DNA of 64,000 nt, from NCBI GenBank assembly GCA_910574995.1, contig CAJTCS010000005.1, positions 186,001 through 250,000 of the forward strand. The letters run 5' to 3'. Position 1 is the first letter of the stretch. Each line of letters starts with the position of its first letter. Under the pieces are notes generated by a model. That model had not been told where the DNA came from and did not search any database. It saw only the letters and a program-made list of their open reading frames with translations. This document shows, piece after piece, positions 16,627 through 26,133 of the stretch. The position numbers and the translations under genes were made by a program. This DNA is from Oscillospiraceae bacterium. Its GTDB lineage: Bacteria; Bacillota; Clostridia; Oscillospirales; Acutalibacteraceae.

Positions 16627-17031
16627 ATGTGGGTTTGTCCGAAGTGCGGCAGGAGCTTTCAGAGGCAGAATCAGGGGCATTACTGCGGGATGGCCCCGGA
16701 GAGTGTGGATGCTTATGTGAAAGAGCAGGATGAAGCGCATCAAAAACGGCTGGAAGAACTCGTGGGCCTGGTGCGCTCCGTGGCACCGGATTCTGAGGGA
16801 ACAATCAAGTGGAGTATGCCCTCTTTCCAGAGCCGTACAGGTTCCCTGCAATTTTCCGCCTGCAAACAGTGGATCAGCCTGTATGTCGGCGCGGATGTGA
16901 TTGAAAGGTTTCGTGATGATCTGGAAGGGCTGCGGCATAAGAAAGACGCGCTGTACCTGCCCTATGAGCAGCCCGTGCCGTGGGAAACAATCCGTCAAAT
17001 GATTAAGGAGGCATTACGGGAGGAGTCGTGA
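16627..17031 (+). CDS. DUF1801-type protein with N-terminal zinc ribbon
   Basis: 134 residues. It starts MWVCPKCGRSFQRQNQGHYC, a CxxC...C ribbon, and continues with a DUF1801 (YdhG/iron-chaperone-like) domain: GTIKWSMPSFQS, FSACKQWISLYVG and DALYLPYEQPVPWE. Its stop overlaps the start of the next gene (GTGATG), so they form an operon. Confidence 0.75.
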   Translation: MWVCPKCGRSFQRQNQGHYCGMAPESVDAYVKEQDEAHQKRLEELVGLVRSVAPDSEGTIKWSMPSFQSRTGSLQFSACKQWISLYVGADVIERFRDDLEGLRHKKDALYLPYEQPVPWETIRQMIKEALREES

Positions 17032-17243
17032 TGGAAAATAACCGCGTGTATGCCATGAAGCTAACCAAAATATATCCTATGCTGGTGGCCAAGGCAGAGA
17101 AAAAAGGGCGGACAAAACAGGAAGTGGATGCGCTGGCAAAGGGGAAGCCTATGGAAAAGATCCTTCGGCAGTGGGCCAGCCCATCGTACCGTTATGATAC
17201 CCGCGCCTGTAACAAAAGAATATTATGCATTGGCTTTGAGTGA
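17031..17243 (+). pseudogene. DUF2200 protein with internal deletion
   Basis: ATG 17031 after GGGAGGAG reads ENNRVYAMKLTKIYPMLVAK, the start of DUF2200 proteins, but KQEVD is joined directly to ALAKGKPMEKILRQ, which is the normal end of the family. About 50-60 residues are missing in frame, including the whole core. The short tail after it is read from flanking DNA. Confidence 0.7.
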
Positions 17244-17254
17244 GCCGCTCAAAA

Positions 17255-17447
17255 AGAGGCATCTTTTTTGCAATACTTTTGTTTTGGGTTTTTCGAGGTG
17301 CCCCAAACCCGCATAAAACCTGGCTTTTTTGAGGGGATACAGGCTACAGGCATCTTTTTTGTGAATCACCTATCCACTTCTGAACCCCCAGGGTTTGGAC
17401 AACGATAGGTGGTTTTCATTTTACCAGGTTTTATGCGGGTTTAGAGG
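17255..17447 (+). repeat. Dispersed repeat with 19-bp inverted arms, interrupted by an IS
   Basis: GCATCTTTTTTGCAATACTT at about 17263 and CCCGCATAAAACCTGGCTTT at about 17309 recur near 22552-22621. AAACCCGCATAAAACCTGG at about 17306-17324 is repeated in perfect inverse orientation at about 17424-17442, next to the IS end. No gene is visible here. A weaker match (CCTGCATAAAACCTAACTTT) lies at about 59985 beside a tRNA-Arg remnant, so the motif may be an integration-end signature. Confidence 0.55.
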
Positions 17448-17536
17448 TGTCCGCTTTAGCACTGTAAATTGGACATACACATCAAAAAAAGCCGAAATCC
17501 AAGACGAAAAACCTAAAAAACGTCACTTCTGAACCC

Positions 17537-18538
17537 CTATGTCTTATTTGTTGTATCTTCCAAGCCCGCTTGTTTGCTGTAAAAATCAAGCTCTTTCTTT
17601 GCGGGTGTCTTGTATCCGTTCTTTACATGAGGCCGTTGTTCGTTATAAAAAGTCATATATTTGTCTACTGCCGTCCTGAATTCGTTTTCAGAGCGGTATT
17701 TTGTTCGGTAAAGTTCCTCACGCTTTAGATTTGAGAAGAATGATTCCATCACAGAATTATCATAAGGTACATGGGCTCTTGAAAAAGATTGAGTGATGTC
17801 CAGAAATTTCAAATGGTCACAAAAAGTTTTTGATGTGAAATTAGCACCACGGTCTGTGTGGAACGTCAAAGACTGCGTCGGTCGGCGGCTTTCATATGCC
17901 GCATGGAATGTGCTCTTCACCAGTTGCGTACTGTTGGATTTTCCGAGCCGATACCCAATGACCCTGCGGGCAAACAAATCAAGAACAGCACATATGTAGA
18001 ATTTTTTGCCGTTGAGGTGGAAATAAGTGACGTCGCTTACCCACACTTCATTCGGCCTTGTGGTGTCGAACTGCTGGTTCAAGTAGTTTTTGAATCTCCG
18101 TTTCTCTTTATCGTACATATCTTTTGCGTCCTGACGGATGCTGATCAGCCCCATGTCCCGCATGATTTCCCGGACAGTTTCTGGCGAGATTTTGTAGTCC
18201 TGTTCCTTCATAACAGCGGCGATTTTTGCGGAACCCAAAATTTGACGGCTGTCATCGTATATTCGTTGAATGACTTCGCGGAATTCCTCTCGGCGCTTAG
18301 CGTACCAGGTGTGGGTGCGCTTGTTGCGCAGGATGTGGTTATAGAAGGTGCCACGGGGTACGTCCAGAGCCACGCAGAGCATGTGGACGCTGTACTGGCC
18401 GTGCATAGATTCAAGTGCGTCTAACTTGACTTCTAAAGGGTCACTGGGAGTGCATCCAGCTTTTTTGAGAATCTCTATGATGCCCTCCAGGCGTTTGACT
18501 CTATTTTTCAAGTTATGAAATTCTTTCACTGTAGGCAA
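17537..18538 (-). CDS. IS3-family transposase OrfB
   Basis: 333 residues with the IS150-type HTH_21 region (SVHMLCVALDVPRGTFYNHI) and the rve DDE domain: VWVSDVTYFHLNGKKFYICA (first D), LTFHTDRGANFTS (second D) and MESFFSNLKREELY (E). The frame opens with TTG 18538 immediately after the orfA amber stop and in the same frame, instead of the usual -1 overlap. Expression would need re-initiation, readthrough or an internal start. Confidence 0.9.
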   Translation of the reverse strand: MPTVKEFHNLKNRVKRLEGIIEILKKAGCTPSDPLEVKLDALESMHGQYSVHMLCVALDVPRGTFYNHILRNKRTHTWYAKRREEFREVIQRIYDDSRQILGSAKIAAVMKEQDYKISPETVREIMRDMGLISIRQDAKDMYDKEKRRFKNYLNQQFDTTRPNEVWVSDVTYFHLNGKKFYICAVLDLFARRVIGYRLGKSNSTQLVKSTFHAAYESRRPTQSLTFHTDRGANFTSKTFCDHLKFLDITQSFSRAHVPYDNSVMESFFSNLKREELYRTKYRSENEFRTAVDKYMTFYNEQRPHVKNGYKTPAKKELDFYSKQAGLEDTTNKT

Positions 18539-18691
18539 CTAGCCATCTGACTGTTCTCTCCTCTTCTTCATCCAGGCATAGATGGTGCTTCGGGGAATGC
18601 CAGTTCCACGTGCAATCTCAGCAACAGATTTACCATTGTTCAAAAAATCTAATACTGTTTGGATCTCTTGCGGTGTATATTTGTGATTCAT
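18539..18691 (-). CDS. IS3-family OrfA (helix-turn-helix)
   Basis: 50 residues, MNHKYTPQEIQTVLDFLNNG then SVAEIARGTGIPRSTIYAWM, an HTH that binds the IS ends. It is shorter than most OrfA proteins and stops at TAG 18539-18541, in frame with OrfB. Confidence 0.8.
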   Translation of the reverse strand: MNHKYTPQEIQTVLDFLNNGKSVAEIARGTGIPRSTIYAWMKKRREQSDG

Positions 18692-18829
18692 GAAATCAGC
18701 CCCTCTCTAAATCCAAGTATACACCTTTCTAAAATTCATGAGGCTTTCCCTATCTTGCCTTGAAAATTTTACTGAAATCTGTTATATTTGAGGAAAAACA
18801 GGCTGGAATGGTGGGAGCAAGAGATATTT

Positions 18830-21800
18830 ATGATTAAGGTTATAAAAAATATACTAAAAAGCTCAAAGTCATTTTGCAATAGTGTTATAAAAGGATACAA
18901 AATAAGAAGCCCGTATTCGGATTTATTGCCTGTAGACAGCATTCAAAATGACGCAGAGTATATCCGCGCTTTGAGTTGGGCTTTCAAAAATAAAAGAATT
19001 AAAAATATAGCATTAACAGGCCCCTATGGTGCAGGTAAAAGCAGTATTATTGAATCTTTCTTAAAAAGCAATTGGAGGGTCAGACGAAAGGCGCTGCGAA
19101 TCTCTATGGCCAGCTTTGAAGAAAATAATAGTGAAAATGGTACACAAACGACAAATAGAAAAATACCTATTAGGAAAGAAGAAATTGAGCATGGAATTTT
19201 AAAACAGCTTTTCTATAAAGTTGGATATTCAAAAATCCCGCAAAGTCGTTATAGAAAACTTCACAAGGTAAGCTTGCTTCGCACATGGTTTACGTTGGTT
19301 CTGATAGCCATAGTTGCGATAAGCTTTACATATATCTTTTTCGATGACTTTTTTTCATGGACAAAAGAAAAAGTCGTTCAGGCCGGGGATACTGTCTGTT
19401 TATCTGAAGCGAGTTCGATTATCTTATTTAGCGTCATAATATTAATCCTCTTATTGAGCGTTTCGTATGCTTATAAACTGATATTGTCTCGATACAGAGT
19501 TAAAAAGGTAACACTCCCCATAGATGCTACTGTAGAAGAAGACAGGAAAACAGATGAACCCGTTTTTAATAAATATATAGATGAAATACTTTATTTCTTT
19601 GAAGTAACGAAATACCGCATTATCTGCTTTGAAGATTTAGACCGATTAGATGATGCGTCTATTTTCATTCATCTTCGGGAATTAAACACGCTCCTCAATA
19701 ATTATGATAAAATACGCAGTCCAATTGTATTTATTTATGCTGTTAAGGATAACATATTTTCTGAGAAAGACAGGACCAAATTTTTTGACTTTATCATTCC
19801 TGTTGTCCCAATTATAAATTCCACTAACTCCGACGAAGCTTTTACTATCCGATTAGAAAATTATTTAGAAGAAGGATTTTCACATAATATATCGGAAAGC
19901 TTTGTTTTAGATGTTTCACCTTTCATTACAGATATGCGCGTTTTGCAGAACATTTATAACGAATTTATCGTCTATAAGAAAACGATTCAAACTGGCCAGG
20001 AGCTAAAACTATCTGATGAGAAAATGATGGCCCTCATTGTTTTTAAGAACCTATATCCATCTGATTTTGCTGAGTTACAGACGGAAAAAGGGATAGTTAA
20101 GAAGGCTTTTGGAGATAAATCTTCTTTCATTAAAAGGGAATGTGATGAGATTCAAGATGAGATCGACAGACTATCTGAGCTTGTACGGGAGGCAGAAAAC
20201 GAATACATCCTGAGCGTTAAAGAGTTAAAAGCCGTGTTTTTATGTGAGATAACGGGATGGACTGGCTCAGCTTATTATATAGAGGGTTTTAGTGGATCCA
20301 CTATTATGCAAGATGATTTTGATTTCAATCAACTTGCTAGTATGCATAGGATTACGATTTCTTACAACAATTATGGGGGAAGAAAATTTTTCGAAAACTA
20401 TACAAAACTTCTCAACGTTTTATTAGCCCTTTGTTAAGAGGGTTCATCGAATTCAAATGAAGGAGGCAAAAGAGAGGCACGATTTGAAAAATCAAATTGA
20501 GGCATTGGAACAGCAACGCCAAAATATAGCATGCAAATCACTTAGAAATCTTTTGCAAGAATATGGTTCTGACGAAGTACTTTCTGAAAGTGTCCGGAAA
20601 AACAAGTTTTTGGTTTTCCTATTACGCCGAGGGTATATAGACGAAAACTATGCCAACTTTATCAATTATTTTAAGGGTACCAGCATTACAAAAGATGACA
20701 TGGATTTTGTTCTGGCGGTTAAAAATATGGAGCCGCTACCCTTTGAGTATCCCTTGACTAAGCTTCCACAAATCGTTCAAAGACTTCAGCCCTATGAATT
20801 CCAAGAAAGGGCAATCTACAATTTCTCTTTGCTAGACTACCTTTTGGGTTCTCAGGAATTTAAAGAAAAGCGTACCCTGTTTATCAAACAGTTGGCTGAT
20901 GAAGACGAAAGAAGTTGGCAATTCATTGATGGATTTATCCGTAGAGCAAAAAAGCTAGAAACCTTTATTCCTTTGCTCACAGGAAGTTGGATTGGGATGT
21001 GGACATATATCTACAACCACAATATAATGCCCTATGAGCGCAAAGCTTACTATCTCTCGCTTCTCATAACATATGTCGATATTGATTTGTTAATTGAAAT
21101 GGATTCCCAGAAGAATAATATAGGTACCTTTTTTGAGACAAATAAAACTATTTTGCAATCCTTAGCTTCAGTAGACGGAGATAGAATTTGTACGGTAATT
21201 GAATCTTTCGGTATTAACTTTTATGATGTCTTCCTAGAAAATGTTCCAGCAGAAATAGTAGAATATATAATAAGCACAAACCGATATGAAATTAACCCAA
21301 CTATGCTTGAGCGGGTTGTACAATATGAAAACATCATATTATCGGAGGACATGAATATAAAGCCATACTCTATTCTTATCGAACTGGCGAATGAATTCGT
21401 TCTTGATTATATCAAGAGTAATATAGTTGTATTTGTGGAACAAGTTCTCACGCAAGGTGATTTTCTTGATTCTGAAGCCGATGTAATAGATTTACTCGAA
21501 CAAACCCTTGATGATGTTAAATTGTTTTCACAGGTTCTTTCTCACGAAAGAATATGTTTTGAGGATATTTTGTCTTGCTGTGGGCGGCTTGTTTCTCAGA
21601 AGAAGAAAGAAATAAATAGGCTCTGGGATTATATTTTCCAAAATGAACGAATAAAGCTTAATTGGAAAAATATTTATCGCTATTGGGAACAATTTGGGTT
21701 TTCAAATCAATTACTTGAGTACATTAGAACTCATGTGGTGGAACTAGTGGATACTAATACTGATTTTCTTGATGATGACTTTATCGGAGAATTTCTACAG

Positions 21801-22502
21801 TCGGATATCGAAGAACATGCATTTGAAAAATTGATACCGCTGGTTCGAATGGATGAATTTACTGTACCACTAGAATCGCTATCTGAGAGTCGAGTTTATA
21901 CGCTCATACAATGCAACTATTTCAATTTTTCTGTACCTCTATACGAAAAAATCAAGAAAGCTTTTCCGGAATTATGCGTATCATTTATTCTGTTCAATCA
22001 ACAAGAATTTGCAAAAGCCTTAGAAGAGATTCCTATTACACAAGAAACCTTTGAAAGCCTTTTGTTGAGTGATAGATTGGAGCATGGAATTGGGCAGCAA
22101 CTTCTCAGTCTGTATGGAGTGAAATTCATGACTGAGAAAATTGCAAAACATATAGCTACAACAAAGTACGAATTAACGACACCTATGTTCAATGCGGCAT
22201 GGGAATTAATAGACGATCTAAAAAAGGAAGAATTGATGTTCGCATATTTGCACCTTCTTGATGATGACAACATATATAATTGTTTTTCGTGTTTAGGGGG
22301 TCTCTACTCAGAATTCTTAGATAGGAGCAAAAGGCACAGTGTGACGATAGAATATACGGTGGAAAATAGGAGATTGGCAAAACGTTTGGAGGAGGTGAAA
22401 TATATAACCAGTTTTAAAGAAGTTGAGATCCAAGGTAGGTCGGAGAAAACTAAGAGGGGGAAGCGTAAGGGAATACAGTGTTGGATTAAAGCGGAATCGT
22501 AG
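18830..22502 (+). pseudogene. YobI-family P-loop NTPase split by a one-base frameshift
   Basis: First part 18830-20436: YSDLLPVDSIQNDAEYIRAL, Walker A ALTGPYGAGKSSIIESFL near residue 60, two membrane helices near 155-175 and 198-218, and Walker B YRIICFEDLDRLDDAS, the KAP/YobI layout. The stop at 20434-20436 arises from one extra T in TTTGTTAAGAG; deleting it joins KLLNVLLALC to KRVHRIQMKEAKERHD and the 681-residue second frame (to 22502), giving about 1,220 residues, usual for YobI. The second part is a long helical region. The gene is AT-rich, unlike its neighbours. YobI-type NTPases are membrane-anchored and often island-borne; a defence role is suspected but not shown here. Confidence 0.75.
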
Positions 22503-22664
22503 ATTTATGTGCATGCAGTAATGACCTATATGTGTTGCGACCTGAGTACATGCATCTTTTTTGCAATACTTTTGTTTCGACTTTTTCAAGGTGCTGCAAG
22601 CCCGCATAAAACCTGGCTTTTTGCGGTCAAACAGGCCGCGGGCATCTTTTTTGTATGGTAAACA
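22503..22664 (+). repeat. Second copy of the dispersed repeat, with hairpin
   Basis: Bases 22552-22621 match 17263-17330 (GCATCTTTTTTGCAATACTT, GCCCGCATAAAACCTGGCTT). GGCATCTTTTTTGTATGG at about 22641-22658 forms an inverted repeat with GGCATACAAAAAAGATGCC at about 22671-22689, straddling the start of the long repeat copy 2. No coding potential. Confidence 0.5.
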
Positions 22665-23560
22665 CATGAATGGCATACAAAAAAGATGCCACCCCTGAAA
22701 AACCGCGCTGTGGCGCGGTTTTTCGGCGTTCAATGGAGGCAAAGCAACGCCTGCTGTGCAGGCTTATGCTCAAACAACGCGCTGCGCGCTTATGTTGCGA
22801 ACGACCGTCACGGGATGACGTGTTTTGGGAGTGATGCCAAAACGAAAGCAAGCTTTCGTTCCCCCAATTTTTAGGACTTGAACTGGCGTAGTACAGAAAG
22901 AACACAGCGGCAAGAAAAAACTAAAGAAATATTTTGAGAGGCTCACAGGAAAACCCTGTGGGCCTTTTTGCATTTCTGGAAAGCTTTTATAAGGAGGAAT
23001 GGCAAGGTGTCAGGCTTTACAAACAGCGTCATAGATCGGGCATACGAGAACTTTGATGAAGACGATGTTCATCTCGCCGCCGGCTCGATGAAATCGGCTC
23101 CCAGGCTTCCACCGGGAGCCTGCCGAGGCTAAGGTCATCCAGAAGGACATAGAAAAGAAAAAACAGAAAGGGCGTGGGAAGCATGATCTTCCGAAATGAC
23201 GCACACGGCGTGCTGTTTGAAAAGGAAATAAGGCTTCACAAGGGATCTGCGCATTCGTTGACTACGCCAACGAAGAAAATTACCGCGGCCCTTTTTTTAT
23301 TGACGGCTGATTACAGGCTCTGGCAGCAGGTGGAGCCGTTTGTGGGCACAAAAAGCATGGATATCGAATCGGCCCGGCCCCGGCACTTGAACGGGTTGAC
23401 CTATGTCTGTTTCGAACTGGCCAAGGACATCCTGACTGGCAGCCAGACAGTGGTGCTGGGGGAGCTGGCCGACCCCAGCCTGCTCTCCCCCCGGAACTTT
23501 ATGGTAGTGTCGCTGGCCATGTTCATCCGGGCTTACGGGCTTAGTGCCGCGAATCAGATA
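22665..23560 (+). repeat. Long direct repeat, copy 2 of the ICE-derived block
   Basis: Homologous to 769-1608 as described there, with an extra stretch at about 22735-22800 (containing GCGCTGCGCGCTTATGTTGC). Its right edge is GAATCAGATA at 23551-23560, where a VirB4 fragment starts. Confidence 0.85.
23007..23199 (+). pseudogene. Decayed short ICE gene, copy 2
   Basis: GTG 23007 after AGGAGG reads SGFTNSVIDRAYENFDEDDV and stops after 41 codons; the lysine-rich tail ending GKHDLPK (stop 23197-23199) is in another frame. Same structure as 1056-1248. Confidence 0.5.
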
Positions 23561-23683
23561 TGCTCTACGACCACGGGAAGAAGAACCTGTTTACAGAGGG
23601 GACCCTGCAGGAGCTGTGCCTGGGGCTGCACTCCATGTGCCAGGGGGCCGAGGCCCGGTACTTTAACGGCCACACCAATATAA
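23183..23683 (+). CDS. DUF6075-like ICE protein with foreign C-terminus
   Basis: ATG 23183 gives an open frame of 166 residues: MIFRNDAHGVLFEKEIRLHK, a stretch of unusual sequence, then ALFLLTADYRLWQQVEPFVG and MFIRAYGLSAANQI at the end of the repeat block. The last 40 residues (CSTTTGRRTCLQ onward) are out-of-frame VirB4 sequence, so the native C-terminus is lost. Family function is unknown. Better preserved than the copy at 1232 because the T run near 23292 has one more T. Confidence 0.5.
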   Translation: MIFRNDAHGVLFEKEIRLHKGSAHSLTTPTKKITAALFLLTADYRLWQQVEPFVGTKSMDIESARPRHLNGLTYVCFELAKDILTGSQTVVLGELADPSLLSPRNFMVVSLAMFIRAYGLSAANQICSTTTGRRTCLQRGPCRSCAWGCTPCARGPRPGTLTATPI

Positions 23684-24942
23684 AGGATGACAAATTCCTC
23701 TGCTTTGGCGTCAAAGGGATCATGCAGTTAAATAAAAGGTTAAAGGACGCGCTGCTGTTCTCCATCCTTTCTTACATGACCAACTCCCTGCTGGGGGCCG
23801 GGAATTGCGCGGCGTCCATAGACGAATTGTACCTGTTCCTGACAAACCTGACGGCCATCGAGTACATCCGCAATTTGATGAAGCGGGTGAGAAAACGGGA
23901 TTCCGCCGTGGTCATCGCCAGCCAGAATATCGAGGATTTTCTCATGGAGGGGGTGCGGGAGCTGACAAAGCCGCTGTTTTCCATCCCTACCCACCAGTTT
24001 TTGTTCAACGCTGGCAACACCGACCCACGGGTCTACATCGACACCATGCAGTTGGAGGAAGCCGAGTTTGAGCTGATACGCTACCCAGAGCGGGGCACTT
24101 GCCTGTACCGCTGCGGCAACGAACGGTATCTTTTGCAGGTGTCCTTCCCGCCGTTTAAGGAAGCCATGTTCGGCACGTCGGGAGGGAAATGCCAGACACC
24201 GTCTGGCAAATTGGCGTGGTCCCATTACTGCGAGCTTTTGACGATCTCCGATGAGAGTAAACGCAGCTTTTATGAAAAAGAGGCTGTCAATTCCGGCTGG
24301 TCGGTACGGGAGCTGAAACGGCAGATTAAAAGCTCTTTGTATGAACGCCTCTTATTATCCAGTAGCGACGCCAACAAAGAAAAGGTTCTCTCGCTGGCTC
24401 AAAAGGGAATTGAAATCGCACAGCCAGCCGATATTATCCGCGATCCCTATGTATTCGAGTTTTTAGGGATTCCCGAAAACAAACCTTACCTGGAAAGCGA
24501 TCTGGAACAGGCGCTTGTGATGCAGATTGAAAAATTCCTGCTGGAACTTGGCCGGGGATTCATGTTTGTGGGAACCCAGCAGCGGATCACCTTAAACAAT
24601 ACCCACTACCATGTGGATATTGTTTTTTACAACAAAATCCTGCGGGCCTATGTGCTGATTGAACTAAAAACAAAAAAGCTGACGCCGGAGGCTGCCGGAC
24701 AGCTGAATATGTACCTTAACTACTATGCGGCGGAAGTCAATGACCATGATGATAACCCGCCTATCGGCATTATCCTCTGTACCGACAAAGACGGTGTTGC
24801 GGCGGAGTATGCGCTGGGCGGTCTGTCCAACAATATCTTTGCATCCCGCTATGTCCTTTATATGCCAGACAAGGAGCAGCTGGTCGCGCAGGTAGAAGCA
24901 GTCCTGAAAAAATGGCATGACAAAAACGATGGGAACCAGTAA
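23560..24942 (+). CDS. Chimera: VirB4/TraE ATPase C-terminus fused in frame to a DUF1016-type nuclease
   Basis: 460 residues in one frame. Residues 1-207 are the C-terminal part of a conjugation ATPase: GTLQELCLGLHSMCQGAEAR, AASIDELYLFLTNLTAIEYI, SAVVIASQNIEDF and LFSIPTHQFLFNAGN. Walker A is missing. At about 24183 the frame passes into QTPSGKLAWSHYCELL and YEKEAVNSGWSVRELKRQIK, then HVDIVFYNKILRAYVLIELK, the YhcG/DUF1016 PD-(D/E)XK nuclease with its D...ExK core, complete to its C-terminus. The ATG overlaps the repeat edge and has no good ribosome site. Most likely a deletion product that happens to be in frame; whether it is expressed is open. Confidence 0.75.
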   Translation: MLYDHGKKNLFTEGTLQELCLGLHSMCQGAEARYFNGHTNIKDDKFLCFGVKGIMQLNKRLKDALLFSILSYMTNSLLGAGNCAASIDELYLFLTNLTAIEYIRNLMKRVRKRDSAVVIASQNIEDFLMEGVRELTKPLFSIPTHQFLFNAGNTDPRVYIDTMQLEEAEFELIRYPERGTCLYRCGNERYLLQVSFPPFKEAMFGTSGGKCQTPSGKLAWSHYCELLTISDESKRSFYEKEAVNSGWSVRELKRQIKSSLYERLLLSSSDANKEKVLSLAQKGIEIAQPADIIRDPYVFEFLGIPENKPYLESDLEQALVMQIEKFLLELGRGFMFVGTQQRITLNNTHYHVDIVFYNKILRAYVLIELKTKKLTPEAAGQLNMYLNYYAAEVNDHDDNPPIGIILCTDKDGVAAEYALGGLSNNIFASRYVLYMPDKEQLVAQVEAVLKKWHDKNDGNQ

Positions 24943-25138
24943 TAAAGTCTGCCCCGGCTGCGGCAGAAAAATGAAACAGCAATTCATCGGCTTACAGCAT
25001 TGTAAATGCGGGATAAGCTGGAAAAAGGACATCGGATTTTTTGAGCGTACCAGCGATATGGTCTTTGCGTTAGAACGCCGGACCATTGGAAAAAAGTTCA
25101 AACAGATTCCGGTTATCCGATATAAAAATGGAGAATAA
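24929..25138 (+). CDS. Small zinc-ribbon protein
   Basis: 69 residues from ATG 24929 inside the end of the preceding gene. VCPGCGRKMKQQFIGLQHCK followed by CGISW gives two CxxC/CxC knuckles, and the tail is basic (RRTIGKKFKQIPVIRYK). It may be a DNA-binding accessory of the nuclease gene, which it overlaps by 14 bases. Confidence 0.5.
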   Translation: MGTSNKVCPGCGRKMKQQFIGLQHCKCGISWKKDIGFFERTSDMVFALERRTIGKKFKQIPVIRYKNGE

Positions 25139-25194
25139 AAGAAACAAGCGGTCTGCGTATGCAGGCCGTTTTGTTATGAAGGGAGGATTCCATC

Positions 25195-25440
25195 ATGGCA
25201 ACCACACGCATCATGCCGCTGCACATCGGCAAGGGCCGCACCGAAAGTCAAGCGGTCAGTGACATTATCGACTATGTATCCAACCCACAAAAGACAGACA
25301 ATGGCAGGCTTGTTACCGGCTTTGCGTGTGACAGCCGGGTAGCCGACGCCGAGTTTCTGCTGGCAAAACGGGAGTACATTTCCACTACCGGACGGGTACG
25401 GGGCGCGGACGATGTGCTGGCCTACCATGTCCGGCAGAAG
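25195..25440 (+). pseudogene. Relaxase N-terminal fragment
   Basis: After GGGAGG, ATG 25195 reads MATTRIMPLHIGKGRTESQA, SDIIDYVSNPQKTDNG and GRVRGADDVLAYHVRQ, the N-terminus of Tn1549-type MOBP relaxases. The frame is cut at about 25440, before the catalytic histidine triad is complete, and meets a minus-strand gene that is cut at the same point. Transfer from this relaxase is impossible. Confidence 0.85.
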
Positions 25441-25736
25441 CCGTACAGCGCATAGAGCAGAAACCTCTCCCACTGGGTCTTGGTGCAGAGGTCCAGCGCC
25501 GCCAGAATTTCGTCCAGCGTTTCCCGCTGGCAAACCAGTTCCTCCGGGGTGGCGCAGTAAGGCAAAATGCCCTGGGCGGCGATTATGTACTCGTCACATT
25601 CGCGTCCGTCCCAATGCCGCCGCTGTTCCCGGTTAAGGCTCCGTTCGGTGCGTTTGACCAGTTCCCAAAACTCGTCAAGGGTGGCGGCGTCCTCATAGGT
25701 CATTTTGCGGCTGTATCTCTTGATGGTAATTTCCAT
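25441..25736 (-). pseudogene. Sigma-70-like HTH protein, C-terminus deleted
   Basis: ATG 25736 follows AGGAGG. The product starts MEITIKRYSRKMTYEDAATL and runs to QRETLDEILAALDLCTKTQW then ERFLLYALYGF, where the recognition helices of region 4 should follow. Instead the sequence enters the antisense of the relaxase gene. The fragment is typical of small ICE sigma-like regulators. Confidence 0.6.
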
Positions 25737-26133
25737 CGTGTTATCCTCCTGTTCAGATTTGGGGAAATGCGAAATCTGAACAGGAAGGGCGGACCGCGAC
25801 ACCGGGGCCGGATGGGACAGCCCTCCGAAAAAGCAAAAATGCCCGAACAGCACAAGGCTGTTCGGGCGTTGGGGTTGGCGATATGGGTAGATAAGAAACG
25901 ACTATTTTCGCAAACCTGGGTAGGGGATGCCGCTGTGAAGATTAGGCTTTTTTTGACAAGTACCTATCTATTCGTAATCGCATGGCGGCATCCTCCTGTT
26001 GCCGCCAAAACGCAAAAGAGCGGCGGCTCTGACTTCTCAAAGCCGCCGCTCTGGGCGTGATTATACTCCTGCTTGTACGACGGCTTTTTTTCTTTTGCCG
26101 TCGTGCGGCAAGTTATTTCAATATTCAGAAAGG
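25737..26133. other. Intergenic scraps with three strong hairpins
   Basis: No credible gene. Hairpins are GCCCGAACAG/CTGTTCGGGC near 25841-25867, AGAGCGGCGGCT/AGCCGCCGCTCT near 26018-26053, and ACGACGGC/GCCGTCGT near 26077-26105. The last lies downstream of the minus-strand operon and could be its terminator. Confidence 0.5.

Larger units (their letters stand above)
17448..18723 (-). mobile_element. IS3-family insertion sequence
   Basis: About 1.28 kb read on the minus strand, containing orfA (18539-18691) and orfB (17537-18538). Tentative ends are TGTCCGCTTTAG at 17448 and, on the other strand, TGTATACTTGG at 18723; they share GGTGT and CTT in register but are weak inverted repeats, so the boundaries are uncertain by some bases. 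It sits inside the dispersed repeat and just upstream of the YobI-type gene. Confidence 0.75.

Noticed and set aside
17858-18424. 188-residue plus-strand frame in the IS
   Set aside because: It is antisense to the IS3 transposase whose DDE motifs are unmistakable.
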